Positions 8,150 to 14,735 of a stretch of DNA of 17,232 bases are shown here, piece by piece. The DNA is taken from NCBI GenBank assembly GCA_041159865.1, contig JBEAXK010000145.1, positions 1 through 17,232 of the forward strand, given 5' to 3'. Source of the DNA: BJGN01 sp041159865 (GTDB lineage Bacteria; Bacteroidota; Bacteroidia; Chitinophagales; Saprospiraceae). The position numbers and the translations under genes were made by a program. Below the pieces are notes generated by a model. That model made no database searches and was not told the origin of the DNA. It worked only from the letters and a program-made list of their open reading frames with translations. Within the stretch, counting starts at the first letter, position 1. Each line of letters opens with the position of its first letter.

Positions 8150-8722
8150 ATGACAGAACTTGAACAATACATAAAATCTTACTTTGGAGTAGTTGCAAAT
8201 GAAGACATGAAAACAATAGTTTCGTTATTCAAATTGACACCTATTAAAAAAGGAGAATTTTTATTAAAATCGGGCAAATGCAGCAACAAATTAAGTTTCG
8301 TACAATCGGGACTTTTGAGAATGTTTATAACAACAGACAACAAAGAAGTAACACAATGGATTTCTACAAAAGGCTATTTTTCGACCGACTTATCGAGTTT
8401 TGTATTTGAAACCCCTTCTCGTTGGACAATTCAAGCATTAGTTGACACCGAACTTTACACAATAACAAAAGATGACTATAAAAAAATTGGGGATTTAGTT
8501 CCAAAATGGAATGAACTTGAAAAGTTATTTCTAATCCGTTGCTTCACAATTTTGGAGGATAGAATTTTTAGCCACCTATCTATGACAGCCGTAGAAAGAT
8601 ATAATTTTTTCTTTAAAAATAACAGAGAACTTTTTAATCAAGTGCCTTTGCAGTTCATTGCATCAATGCTTGGAATGACCCCCGAAACATTTAGTAGAAT
8701 TAGAAAAAAACAACTATTATGA
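8150..8722 (+). CDS. Crp/Fnr-family transcriptional regulator
   Basis: A 190-residue regulator with an N-terminal cyclic-nucleotide-binding-like beta barrel (residues about 20-115: LTPIKKGEFLLKSGKCSNKL, then FVQSGLLRMF) and a compact C-terminal helix-turn-helix (about 166-187, FIASMLGMTPETFSRIRKK). The barrel lacks the RxS cAMP-binding phosphate cassette, as in most Bacteroidota members, so it probably senses another ligand or none. The length and the ending soon after the recognition helix are normal for this group. The ATG lies 32 nt after the presumed crossover G of site 2, leaving room for a ribosome site but not a normal promoter. Transcription therefore probably comes from upstream. It shares a cassette with the SRPBCC gene 124 bases downstream, which it may regulate; that link is inferred from proximity only. 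Confidence 0.85.
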   Translation: MTELEQYIKSYFGVVANEDMKTIVSLFKLTPIKKGEFLLKSGKCSNKLSFVQSGLLRMFITTDNKEVTQWISTKGYFSTDLSSFVFETPSRWTIQALVDTELYTITKDDYKKIGDLVPKWNELEKLFLIRCFTILEDRIFSHLSMTAVERYNFFFKNNRELFNQVPLQFIASMLGMTPETFSRIRKKQLL

Positions 8723-8846
8723 TTTCTTGATTTTTGTCAAGCGCAAAAAACATGTTCTGTTAGACCTTTGTAACGTAATTATAAAACGAAACAAAATGAA
8801 GTAACTAACAACAATTATTTTAATCACATTTTTAAGCGCAGCAGCA

Positions 8847-9275
8847 ATGACAAAAGAAATCAAAACAGAAATTTTAATAAACGAAACTCCTGAAAAAGTT
8901 TGGGCAATTCTTGCCGACTTTGACAATTATCCCAATTGGAATCCATTTATAAAATTAATAAAAGGTGAATTGAAAGTTAGTAATAAAATTAAAGTTAGTA
9001 TACAACCACCAAATTCAAAAGCAATGACTTTTAAACCAAGAGTTCTTGCTTTTGAAGCCAACAAGGAGTTCCGTTGGCGTGGACATTTATTATTTACAGG
9101 ACTTTTTGACGGTGAACATAAATTTGAACTAATTGACAACGGAAATGGAACAACAACATTTAAACAAAGTGAGAAGTTTAAAGGTATATTTGTTGCCCTT
9201 CTTAATATAGAAAACACAAAAAAAGGATTTGAAGCAATGAATGAAAAGTTAAAAGAAATGGCTGAACGAAATTAA
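8847..9275 (+). CDS. SRPBCC (START/polyketide-cyclase-like) domain protein
   Basis: A 142-residue single-domain helix-grip protein. The family start is clear: ETPEKVWAILADFDNYPNWNPF, then a beta sheet with FRWRGHLLFTGLFDGEHKFEL and a long C-terminal helix (GFEAMNEKLKEMAE). Such proteins bind small hydrophobic ligands; the ligand here is unknown. Upstream in the same frame, ATG at 8796 is followed by AAG, a TAA at 8802, and then 14 codons of hydrophobic sequence (LTTIILITFLSAAA) reaching the ATG at 8847. One nonsense change may thus have removed a short N-terminal membrane or signal segment, leaving the cytosolic domain to start at 8847. The stop at 9273-9275 is 6 bases before attC-like site 3. 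Second gene of the Crp cassette. Confidence 0.85.
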   Translation: MTKEIKTEILINETPEKVWAILADFDNYPNWNPFIKLIKGELKVSNKIKVSIQPPNSKAMTFKPRVLAFEANKEFRWRGHLLFTGLFDGEHKFELIDNGNGTTTFKQSEKFKGIFVALLNIENTKKGFEAMNEKLKEMAERN

Positions 9276-9281
9276 ACACTA

Positions 9282-9413
9282 GCGCTAATAGCACCTAAAA
9301 GAAATTGGCGGCAATGTGCCCCGCAGAACTATTTGTTGTAAAAGAAAAATTCTTCTCGGCAAAGGTCTCGGTTAAAACCCGCCAACTTCTTTTAGCCGCA
9401 AACCGTTAGCGGG
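9282..9413 (+). repeat. attC-like site 3
   Basis: A long version (about 131 bases). The left arm CTAAAAGAAATTGGCGG (9295-9311) pairs with CCCGCCAACTTCTTTTAG on the right, one mismatch in 17. The outer left box is GCGCTAAT (9282-9289) and the right box GTTAGCG (9405-9411), with A/T-rich foldable sequence between. The left part (AGCACCTA, AAGAAATTG, CGG, then GTGC and CCGCA) is shared with the site at 14.81 kb. This is one of the most convincing sites in the window. Confidence 0.75.
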
Positions 9414-9436
9414 CAATGTAAAAAGACAGCAAGATA

Positions 9437-10030
9437 ATGAAAATGCAAGACAAGAAAATTCAAGTAAATAAGTTTCTAATTGAACTGTTCGGACGAGTAA
9501 CAACAGCATTTGACTTGTTGGCAATTACAATTAGCTCCATTTCATTTGCTGGACTGACACTTCTACTAAAATGGAATGCGGACATTTCAAATTTTAAATT
9601 AGTTATACTGTCAATACTCGCCCTTGATATTGCTGGCGGTGTTATAGCTAATTTTACAAAAGGGACAAATAATTATTATTCTGAGTCATTACGAAAGAGA
9701 TACTTATTTGTTTTTTTTCATCTTTTACAACCATCAATTCTCATTTGGATTTTCCCAAGTGATTTATTAGCGATTTTGGGAGTATCATTATTTACTCTGA
9801 CAAGCTCAATTATTGTTTTGAATATAAAAAAGCAATATAATCAAAGAATAATTGCTGTAACACTTTTGCTTTTTTCCTTATTTCTATCAACTCTTTTGAA
9901 TTATTCCGACACATTAGCAAAAATGATAATGCAGCTCTTTTCTGTAAAACTTATTTTGGCATTTTGTGTAAATTGGACTCTAAGCGACAGAGATGAAACA
10001 AATGTAGAGAATAGAACACCGACCAGCTAA
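9437..10030 (+). CDS. hypothetical polytopic membrane protein
   Basis: A 197-residue protein with about six hydrophobic helices (roughly 24-45, 54-74, 89-106, 108-130, 137-155, 160-180) and a short polar C-terminal tail, so an inner-membrane protein. A notable motif is GGVIANFTKGTNNYY between helices 2 and 3. I do not recognise an enzyme or transporter signature and assign no function. Start choice: ATG 9437, with ATG 9443 as alternative. The first lies 32 nt after the crossover G of site 3, the same distance as in the Crp cassette. The stop codon TAA (10028-10030) lies inside the left box of the next attC-like site. This is a complete single-gene cassette with no visible promoter of its own. 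Confidence 0.7.
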   Translation: MKMQDKKIQVNKFLIELFGRVTTAFDLLAITISSISFAGLTLLLKWNADISNFKLVILSILALDIAGGVIANFTKGTNNYYSESLRKRYLFVFFHLLQPSILIWIFPSDLLAILGVSLFTLTSSIIVLNIKKQYNQRIIAVTLLLFSLFLSTLLNYSDTLAKMIMQLFSVKLILAFCVNWTLSDRDETNVENRTPTS

Positions 10031-10102
10031 CAGCGTGCAAGCAATATTACCTTGCCACAGGCGCAACACAAGGCAGCATAACCTATACGCAAAACGTTAT
10101 GG
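10026..10102 (+). repeat. attC-like site 4
   Basis: The left box GCTAAC overlaps the stop codon of the preceding gene. AGCGTGCAAGC follows, then the centre CCTTGCCACAGGCGCAACACAAGG with paired CCTTG/CAAGG, and the right side ATACGCAAAACGTTATGG with box GTTATGG at 10096-10102. It is closely similar to site 2, with the same left 11 bases and the same CAGGCGCAACA. Confidence 0.7.
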
Positions 10103-10167
10103 TGCCATTATTGCTATTCCATTCAGAACCCAAAAATATAATTTGAAATAATCAATTTTTTTTAAGA

Positions 10168-10187
10168 TTGTATCCAAATAGATACAA
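10168..10187. promoter_or_regulatory. palindromic operator candidate before the HigB-type toxin remnant
   Basis: A perfect 7-bp inverted repeat, TTGTATC-CAAATA-GATACAA, ends 5 bases before the ATG at 10193. Toxin-antitoxin operons are commonly repressed through such palindromes. No functional toxin gene follows now. Confidence 0.5.
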
Positions 10188-10192
10188 CGTTT

Positions 10193-10442
10193 ATGTTTTT
10201 AATTTAGAAAACAAAAGAATTTAATAAATGGCTAAGAAAACTAAATGACTTAAAAGACTAATCAAAAATTTTGTTTAGAATACAGGAATTAGAAAAAGAT
10301 GAACATTTTAGTGATTGTAAGCCTGTTGGTGATGGAATTCGCGAATAAAGAATAAATTTTGCTAAAGGTTATCGCGTTTACTTTGTAGAAAAAGATGGAA
10401 AAATAATCGTTCTATTATCAGGAGGAGACAAGTCAACTCAAG
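10193..10442 (+). pseudogene. HigB/RelE-type toxin, nonsense-mutated and cut by the IS
   Basis: Reading from ATG 10193 gives a recognisable plasmid-addiction toxin of the RelE/HigB (Gp49-like) family: TKEFNKWLRKLNDLKD, KILFRIQELEKDEHFSDCKP, then INFAKGYRVYFVEKDGK and VLLSGGDKSTQ. Three in-frame stops interrupt it: TAG 10205, TAA 10259 and TAA 10346. The last stands where the family has the Leu of ELRI, and each stop can come from one base change. The conserved ending that normally follows DKSTQ (K-D-I and the last helix) is missing because the IS begins there. The partner antitoxin, usually downstream in this family, is absent. The mutations and the truncation both make it dead. It lies in the cassette after attC-like site 4. 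Confidence 0.75.
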
Positions 10443-10446
10443 TGAG

Positions 10447-10542
10447 TATTCCGGGGTAAAGTGAACCACCTATTCCGGAGTAAAGTGAACCACTCATTCC
10501 GGGGTAAAGTGAACCACTCATTCCGGAGCAAAGTGAACCACT
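10447..10542 (+). repeat. left terminal repeats of the IS (4 x 24 bp)
   Basis: Units start at 10447, 10471, 10495 and 10519. The core is ATTCCGGRGTAAAGTGAACC with small changes (the fourth has GGAGCAAAG). They match the right-end units in inverse orientation at about 15 of 19 core positions. Confidence 0.85.
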
Positions 10543-10588
10543 TTTTTGAGGATGATTTGACATCTATATTCGGTTTTAAAAACCCGAT

Positions 10589-12136
10589 ATGGCAAATCAA
10601 ATTATTCCTATGTCTAAATTGAGAAAGTTTTTAAAATTAAGTTTTGAAGGTAAATCTCTGCGTCAAATTAGTGAGCTGACAGGAATGTCACGCAATACTA
10701 TTTTTAAATACAATGAATTACTTAAAAAACATCCCTTGTCTCAAAAGGAGCTCGCTAATCTCAGTGATAAGGAGTTATACTCCATTGTTTACCCTCCTGC
10801 TGTTGAAAAGCAGGCTCACGAGGTTTTATATGGCTTGTTTCCAGAAATGGATGTAAAATTAAGTAGGGTTGGAGTTACAAAATTTATGCTCTGGGAGCAA
10901 TATAAACAAAACCACCCAGAAGGCCTGCAATATTCACGGTTTTGTGAACATTACAAAAGATATGAGAAAAGTCAGCAGATTACCTGTGTTTTAGAACACA
11001 AAGCAGGAGACAAGATGATGGTAGATTTTGCTGGTAAGAAGCTTTATTTAATTGACAAAGAAACCGGTGAGGCGATACCTGTGGAGTTTTTTGTTGCTAT
11101 TCTTCCATGCTCCCAATATACCTATGCACAAGCATGTTTGAGTCAACAGACTCCGGACTTTTTACATTGTCTCGGTAATGCCCTCAGTTGGTTTGGTGGC
11201 GTTCCTGAGGCTATTGTGACAGACAATCTCAAACCTTCTGTTAATAAGGCCAGTAGGTATGATCCTGAGATTAATCATAGTATGTCTGATTTTGCTGACC
11301 ATTACGATACGGTGGTACTGCCAACCCGTGTTAAGAAGCCAAAGGACAAAGCACTGGTTGAATCGGCCGTCAATATACTGTACACAAGGATTTATGCACC
11401 TTTACACGATAGGGTCTTTCATACCTTGCAAGAATTAAACGATGCCGTCACCGAGTTGCTGTGTAAGCACAACCAGCAATATTTTCAAGGCAAGACTATA
11501 AGCCGCAAACAACAATTTGATACCTTAGAACGCAATGTTCTCAAACCCCTTCCTACTCTTGCTTTTGAACAGAAAACTTATTTACAGGCTAAAGTGCATC
11601 CAAATTGCCATGTAATGCTTGGAAAAGACAAGCACCATTATTCTGTTCCCTACCAATATATTGGAAAAAAAGTGGAGATCGGCTATACATCTCAAACCGT
11701 AGAGGTTTATCTAAAATATGAGAGAATTGCTATTCACCAGCGAACAAGAACGCCATACAGATACACGACTAACGAAGGACATCTTCACCCCAGACATCAA
11801 TTTTATCAAAACTGGAGCCGGGATTATTTTATAAATCAAGGAATGAAAATAGGCCGCAATACACTTAGGTTAGTCGAACAGATGTTTCTGCAATGTAAGC
11901 ACCCTGAACAAGCGTTTAAGGGGTGTCAGGGGGTATTACAATTGGCATCAAAACACGGCAACCATCGTATTGAGGAGGCGGCTTCTGTTTGTATTCAGTA
12001 CGACTTTGTATCTTATAGCAAACTGGACAGAATACTTACTCTAACCCAGAAAGGTCTTTTAGCATCCTCCAATGACGACAACCAGAATGTAAATATTGAC
12101 CATAAAAACATCCGCGGAGAATCCTATTATAAATAA
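10589..12136 (+). CDS. istA: IS21-family transposase IstA
   Basis: A 515-residue DDE transposase that cuts and joins the IS ends. An N-terminal helix-turn-helix (about residues 18-41, GKSLRQISELTGMSRNTIFK) binds the terminal repeats. The RNase-H-like core has D146 in MVDFAGK, D212 in VTDNLKPS and E258 in KALVESAV, the complete DDE triad with the KDKALVE context typical of IstA. A C-terminal beta domain includes HHYSVPYQYIGKKVEIGYT. The length matches the family. The gene follows the left terminal repeats by 46 bases and ends 11 bases before istB. Nothing suggests it is broken, so the element may still be mobile. Confidence 0.95.
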   Translation: MANQIIPMSKLRKFLKLSFEGKSLRQISELTGMSRNTIFKYNELLKKHPLSQKELANLSDKELYSIVYPPAVEKQAHEVLYGLFPEMDVKLSRVGVTKFMLWEQYKQNHPEGLQYSRFCEHYKRYEKSQQITCVLEHKAGDKMMVDFAGKKLYLIDKETGEAIPVEFFVAILPCSQYTYAQACLSQQTPDFLHCLGNALSWFGGVPEAIVTDNLKPSVNKASRYDPEINHSMSDFADHYDTVVLPTRVKKPKDKALVESAVNILYTRIYAPLHDRVFHTLQELNDAVTELLCKHNQQYFQGKTISRKQQFDTLERNVLKPLPTLAFEQKTYLQAKVHPNCHVMLGKDKHHYSVPYQYIGKKVEIGYTSQTVEVYLKYERIAIHQRTRTPYRYTTNEGHLHPRHQFYQNWSRDYFINQGMKIGRNTLRLVEQMFLQCKHPEQAFKGCQGVLQLASKHGNHRIEEAASVCIQYDFVSYSKLDRILTLTQKGLLASSNDDNQNVNIDHKNIRGESYYK

Positions 12137-12147
12137 ATTGTAAAAAG

Positions 12148-12888
12148 ATGAATTACCAAAAAACACTGGAGTTAATGCGCTCCTTACGCCTGATAGGCAT
12201 GGCCGATCGATACAACGCAATTATGGAAACGCCCATCCACCAGCGACCAGATGCTGTGGTGATTTTAGCTCAACTCGTAGAGGCTGAAGAATTATATCGG
12301 AATAATCGCAGAATGCTTAGTGCCATAAAAAATGCACGATTTAGATATCAGGCATCTCTCAATGATGTGATATACTCAGATCAAAGAAACATTACCAGAG
12401 AGATAATTACTTCACTGGCCGACTGCTCCTTTGTTGACAGGGGAGAAAATATAATCATTACTGGAGCTACTGGCTGTGGAAAAAGTTATTTAGCTTCCGC
12501 TCTGGGTTATCAGGCTTGTACAAAAGGTAAAAGAGTGGCTTACTTTTCATTGCCCAAATTACTGAGTAAGCTGAAATCTGATAAGCTTGACGGCAGCTTC
12601 CGAAAAGAAATGGATAGAATAGAAAATAAAAATCTACTTATTCTTGATGACTGGGGGCTTACGCCCCTGGATACCGCTGCACGCCTTGCACTACTACAGA
12701 TTATTGAGGATAGACACAGCAGATACTCAACTATTATAACCTCTCAGCTACCTATATCTGCCTGGCATCAGTATATAAATGAAAACACAGTGGCGGATGC
12801 TATCTTAGACAGAATTATTCATCAGGCACACAGAATCGAGCTTAAAGGCGAATCATTACGTAAAACAACAAAAATATATGCCGGATGA
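12148..12888 (+). CDS. istB: IS21-family helper ATPase IstB
   Basis: A 246-residue AAA+ ATPase related to DnaC, which works with IstA in target selection and transposition. The N-terminal helical part (about 1-95, with MNYQKTLELMRSLRLIGMAD) is followed by Walker A GATGCGKS at 106-113 and Walker B LLILDDWG at 163-170. Later come an arginine-rich sensor region (TIITSQLPISAWH, DRIIHQAHRIEL) and the typical end GESLRKT. Length is normal. Cotranscribed with istA, with 11 bases between them. Confidence 0.95.
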   Translation: MNYQKTLELMRSLRLIGMADRYNAIMETPIHQRPDAVVILAQLVEAEELYRNNRRMLSAIKNARFRYQASLNDVIYSDQRNITREIITSLADCSFVDRGENIIITGATGCGKSYLASALGYQACTKGKRVAYFSLPKLLSKLKSDKLDGSFRKEMDRIENKNLLILDDWGLTPLDTAARLALLQIIEDRHSRYSTIITSQLPISAWHQYINENTVADAILDRIIHQAHRIELKGESLRKTTKIYAG

Positions 12889-12914
12889 GAAGATACGAGA
12901 AATACATTCGAGCA

Positions 12915-12966
12915 AGTGTGGAAAACGAGAATAATTCTATCGAATTATTTCCCGTTTCCCACAACT
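12915..12966 (+). terminator. hairpin downstream of istB
   Basis: Left AGTGTGGAAAACGAGAATAATTC pairs with its near-inverse on the right across the loop TATC. The inner AATAATTC/GAATTATT stem is perfect and the outer part (TGTGG, AAACG) has two mismatches. It begins 27 bases after the istB stop and has no U-run, so it may be a terminator or an RNA-stabilising stem. The rest of 12967-13104 holds no gene. Confidence 0.5.
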
Positions 12967-13104
12967 ACAAGGTTATGACGATGATGATTTATTTTAATTA
13001 TTAGATTAACTTCGCTGATATTATCAGTGGGGAGTACCACACTTTTATCTGAAAAAGTTCAGTTATTTTTTTGATTTTTTTAACCCGTCAAATCATACTC
13101 TGAG

Positions 13105-13197
13105 GTGGCTCAGTTTGACCGGAATGAGTGGCTCAGTTTGCCCCGGAATCACTGGCTCAGTTTGACCCGGATTTAGTGGCTCAGTTTGACCGGAATA
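13105..13197 (-). repeat. right terminal repeats of the IS (4 x about 24 bp)
   Basis: Units start at 13105, 13128, 13152 and 13176, core TGGCTCAGTTTGACCGGAAT, inverse to the left-end units. Read in one frame they spell repeated AQF-x-P, which gives an artificial N-terminus to the open frame that runs on into the monooxygenase tail. Confidence 0.85.
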
Positions 13198-13201
13198 TTC
13201 A

Positions 13202-13559
13202 TTTAAAACCACACAAAGAGAAATGGAATAAAAACAGTGTCATTTTTTTAGGAGATGCAATACACCCAACTACACCGAACCTTGCACAAGGCGGTTGCCA
13301 GGCGATAGAAGATGCCTTTACTCTTGCAACGCTAATTAATCGAAAAGGATTTGCTCCTGAAACATTTGAAAAGTATTACAAATTGAGAAATGAGAAAGTA
13401 AATTATATTGTCGAACAATCTTGGAATTATGGTAAAATTTCTCATCAAAGCAATAAGTTGAAGGAAATTGTAGTTAAGAATGCTTTTAAATATTTGCCGA
13501 ACAGAATATTTGAAAAACAATATCAGAAACTAATAGACTTAAATTATCTAAATGAGTAA
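13202..13559 (+). pseudogene. FAD-dependent monooxygenase, C-terminal fragment
   Basis: Only about 118 residues of a flavoprotein monooxygenase of the PHBH/TetX-like type remain. The diagnostic FAD ribityl-binding motif is present: VIFLGDAIHPTTPNLAQGGCQAIEDA. A helical C-terminal region follows (FEKYYKLRNEKVNYIVEQSW and on to LNYLNE). The N-terminal two thirds, with the GxGxxG dinucleotide fold and substrate domain, are missing, replaced by the IS right end. The open frame begins at a GTG (13128) inside the IS repeats, so a fusion product with AQF repeats could in theory be made but could not bind FAD. The missing part is not present on the other side of the IS. The stop is 8 bases before attC-like site 5, marking it as a cassette gene. 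Confidence 0.8.
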
Positions 13560-13566
13560 AACGGCA

Positions 13567-13625
13567 TACAACAGCTAGAGTTTCGTGGCGCCCAGCGGGC
13601 ATGCCATGAAACTCCCGTTGAACGT
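13567..13625 (+). repeat. attC-like site 5 (first copy of twin site)
   Basis: A compact site of about 58 bases. The left box TACAACAG and right box GTTGAACG (13617-13624) flank a strong stem: GAGTTTCGTGGCGCCC (13578-13593) pairs with GGCATGCCATGAAACTC (13598-13614) around loop AGCG, with two G-T pairs and one bulge. From AACAGCTAG to GAACGTGA it is identical to the site at 15.61 kb. This matches the classic 59/60-base-element size. Confidence 0.75.
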
Positions 13626-13679
13626 GACCGGTTTTTATGGGGTTGTCGCGAATTGATTTTAAATTTTTGACGATGACTC

Positions 13680-13698
13680 TTGAGGGTCCTCTTTTTTT
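13680..13698. repeat. 19-bp direct repeat, copy 1
   Basis: TTGAGGGTCCTCTTTTTTT recurs exactly at 14717-14735. GAGG/CCTC with a T-run looks like a minimal terminator, though a 4-bp stem is too short to be convincing alone. Confidence 0.5.
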
Positions 13699-13776
13699 GC
13701 GGTGGTTTAAGGCGCTAATGTGCCATTTTTGCTCACTTTTGAGCACAATTAAGGTTGACACAAGCATCAGGCAGTA

Positions 13777-13792
13777 AAAAACACGTGTTTTT
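13777..13792. promoter_or_regulatory. perfect 16-bp palindrome upstream of the antitoxin gene
   Basis: AAAAACACGTGTTTTT is its own reverse complement and lies 9 bases upstream of the -33 element of the promoter. A second CACGTG follows at 13806. It may be an autorepression operator of the toxin-antitoxin pair or a small bidirectional terminator. Confidence 0.45.
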
Positions 13793-13801
13793 AAATAATA
13801 A

Positions 13802-13833
13802 TTTGCACGTGATTAGTTTACCCTATATATTTG
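13802..13833 (+). promoter_or_regulatory. Bacteroidota-type promoter of the antitoxin/PIN operon
   Basis: TTTG (13802-13805), 20 bases, then TATATTTG (13826-13833), an exact match to TTTG-N(about 20)-TAnnTTTG. It lies 25 bases upstream of the antitoxin ATG, so this cassette carries its own promoter. Confidence 0.7.
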
Positions 13834-13858
13834 TTCTTAATATTAATAATTAAATGTA

Positions 13859-14110
13859 ATGAACACAAAGTTAACATTGACCATAGAGCAAACCGTTATT
13901 GAAAAAGCAAAAAAGTATGCTAAAGATAACGAGCGAAGTTTATCAGACTTAATTGAGAATTATTTAAAGGCACTTACCAAAGAAAGTGATGTAAATGATG
14001 ATGTTGAATTAACTCCTGTGGTAAAATCCTTAAAAGGTTCTTTTACCGCACCTAAAAACTTTGATTACAAGAAAGAATTGGCTAATCGCTTATCTGAAAA
14101 ATATTTATAA
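13859..14110 (+). CDS. antitoxin, DUF6364-like (ribbon-helix-helix type)
   Basis: An 83-residue protein with a short N-terminal strand and two helices of ribbon-helix-helix style (KLTLTIEQTVIEKAKKYAKD, then RSLSDLIENYLKALT), followed by an acidic flexible tail (SDVNDDVELTPVV) and a basic end. This is the pattern of the DUF6364 antitoxins that accompany PIN toxins in Bacteroidota: the front binds the operator and the tail wraps the toxin. It precedes the PIN gene by 3 bases, so both are in one operon read from the promoter at 13802. The start ATG directly follows the AT-rich leader. Expected to repress its own promoter, perhaps through the CACGTG palindromes; that is inferred. Confidence 0.82.
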   Translation: MNTKLTLTIEQTVIEKAKKYAKDNERSLSDLIENYLKALTKESDVNDDVELTPVVKSLKGSFTAPKNFDYKKELANRLSEKYL

Positions 14111-14113
14111 CTA

Positions 14114-14539
14114 ATGACACAAATTTTAATCGATACAGACGTAATCCTCGATTTCTTTTTTGATAGACAACCTTTCGCAGAAAATGCTTCTAAAATTTTT
14201 TCCCTATCTGAATCAAAGAAAATAATAAGCTTTGTAACGCCAGTGATTATAAGTAATGTTTACTATTTGCTAAGACAAACCGCAACGCATGAAAAAGTAA
14301 TCGAAAAATTAAAATTATTATCATCTATCACAAGCATATTAATGATGGATAATAATGTTGTTTTTCGAGCGCTAAATTCAGATTTTAAAGATTTTGAAGA
14401 TGCGTTACAAAATTATTCAGCTGAACTAAATAAAGAAATTGATATAATAATAACCAGAAATATAAAAGATTTTAAATACAGTAAATTAGCTGTAATGACA
14501 CCAGACCAATTTTTAAAAACTAAATTTACAGGCCAATAA
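14114..14539 (+). CDS. PIN-domain toxin (VapC-like ribonuclease)
   Basis: A 141-residue PIN nuclease. The metal-binding acidic residues are visible: D7 and D9 in LIDTDVILDFF, E23 in FAENASKIF, E95/D96 in DFEDALQNY, and D110 with the ITRNIKDF motif (N116, D119). PIN toxins of VapC type cleave RNA, often tRNA or rRNA, when the antitoxin is lost. The length is full for the class and no residue is missing. It is paired with the DUF6364-like antitoxin. The stop is not followed closely by an attC-like box, unlike the other cassette genes: 270 bases separate it from the next site, and they hold a recombinase remnant. Confidence 0.87.
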   Translation: MTQILIDTDVILDFFFDRQPFAENASKIFSLSESKKIISFVTPVIISNVYYLLRQTATHEKVIEKLKLLSSITSILMMDNNVVFRALNSDFKDFEDALQNYSAELNKEIDIIITRNIKDFKYSKLAVMTPDQFLKTKFTGQ

Positions 14540-14617
14540 ACATTTCATAAGGCGAAAGATGCAAATTTAACTGGATTGTTAAAGCCCCTATTATAAGAGG
14601 ACGTTGAGGTCAGATTT

Positions 14618-14713
14618 AAAATATCATAGATTAGTTGAGGCACAGTTATCTCTCTTATTAGAAAGTGGAACTGATTTGACATACATACAAGAATTATTAC
14701 ACAGCAGCAAGAC
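14618..14713 (+). pseudogene. decayed tyrosine-recombinase fragment
   Basis: The stretch is a broken relative of the catalytic end of the recombinase at 6.8-7.5 kb. TTGAGGCACAGTTAT (14634) corresponds to LRHSY, preceded by TAG where the intact gene has TGG (Trp). After a short deletion and frameshift, LLESGTDLTYIQELL and then HSSKT are readable, matching LLESGTDLRYIQELLGHCSSK. The Gly before the His and the region with the nucleophile Tyr are missing. Around it, 14540-14811 contains no intact gene. Evidence that a second integrase copy once lay in the array. Confidence 0.75.
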
Positions 14714-14716
14714 CTA

Positions 14717-14735
14717 CTTGAGGGTCCTCTTTTTT
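14717..14735. repeat. 19-bp direct repeat, copy 2
   Basis: Exact second copy of TTGAGGGTCCTCTTTTTTT (first at 13680), directly behind the recombinase remnant. The two copies bracket the antitoxin/PIN module. Confidence 0.5.

Larger units (their letters stand above)
10443..13201 (+). mobile_element. IS21-family insertion sequence
   Basis: About 2.76 kb carrying istA and istB in the usual order. The ends are taken at TGAGTATTCCGG (10443) and its near-inverse CCGGAATATTCA (13201), giving the TG...CA tips typical of IS21. Each end carries four tandem repeats of about 24 bp in opposite orientation, which fits multiple transposase-binding sites. No target duplication is visible: CTCAAG lies left and TTTAAA right. 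The flanks also belong to different genes, which points to a later deletion or to recombination between two copies. Both transposition genes are intact. The exact tips are inferred. Confidence 0.88.

Noticed and set aside
10193..10442. stop-codon recoding to explain the three in-frame stops
   Set aside because: Intact genes in the window use TAA, TAG and TGA only as ends, and the toxin lacks its C-terminus, so simple decay explains it.
13486..13767. 93-residue open frame on the minus strand across the twin site
   Set aside because: It runs through the attC-like stem and the end of the monooxygenase fragment in antisense. It has no domain, and its GHVQREFHGMPAGRH part is only the translated inverted repeat.
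13637..13777. 46-codon open frame after attC-like site 5 (MGLSRIDFKFL...)
   Set aside because: No recognisable protein features, contains the 19-bp repeat, and ends in the palindrome. Kept only as an observation about the shared ATGGGG.
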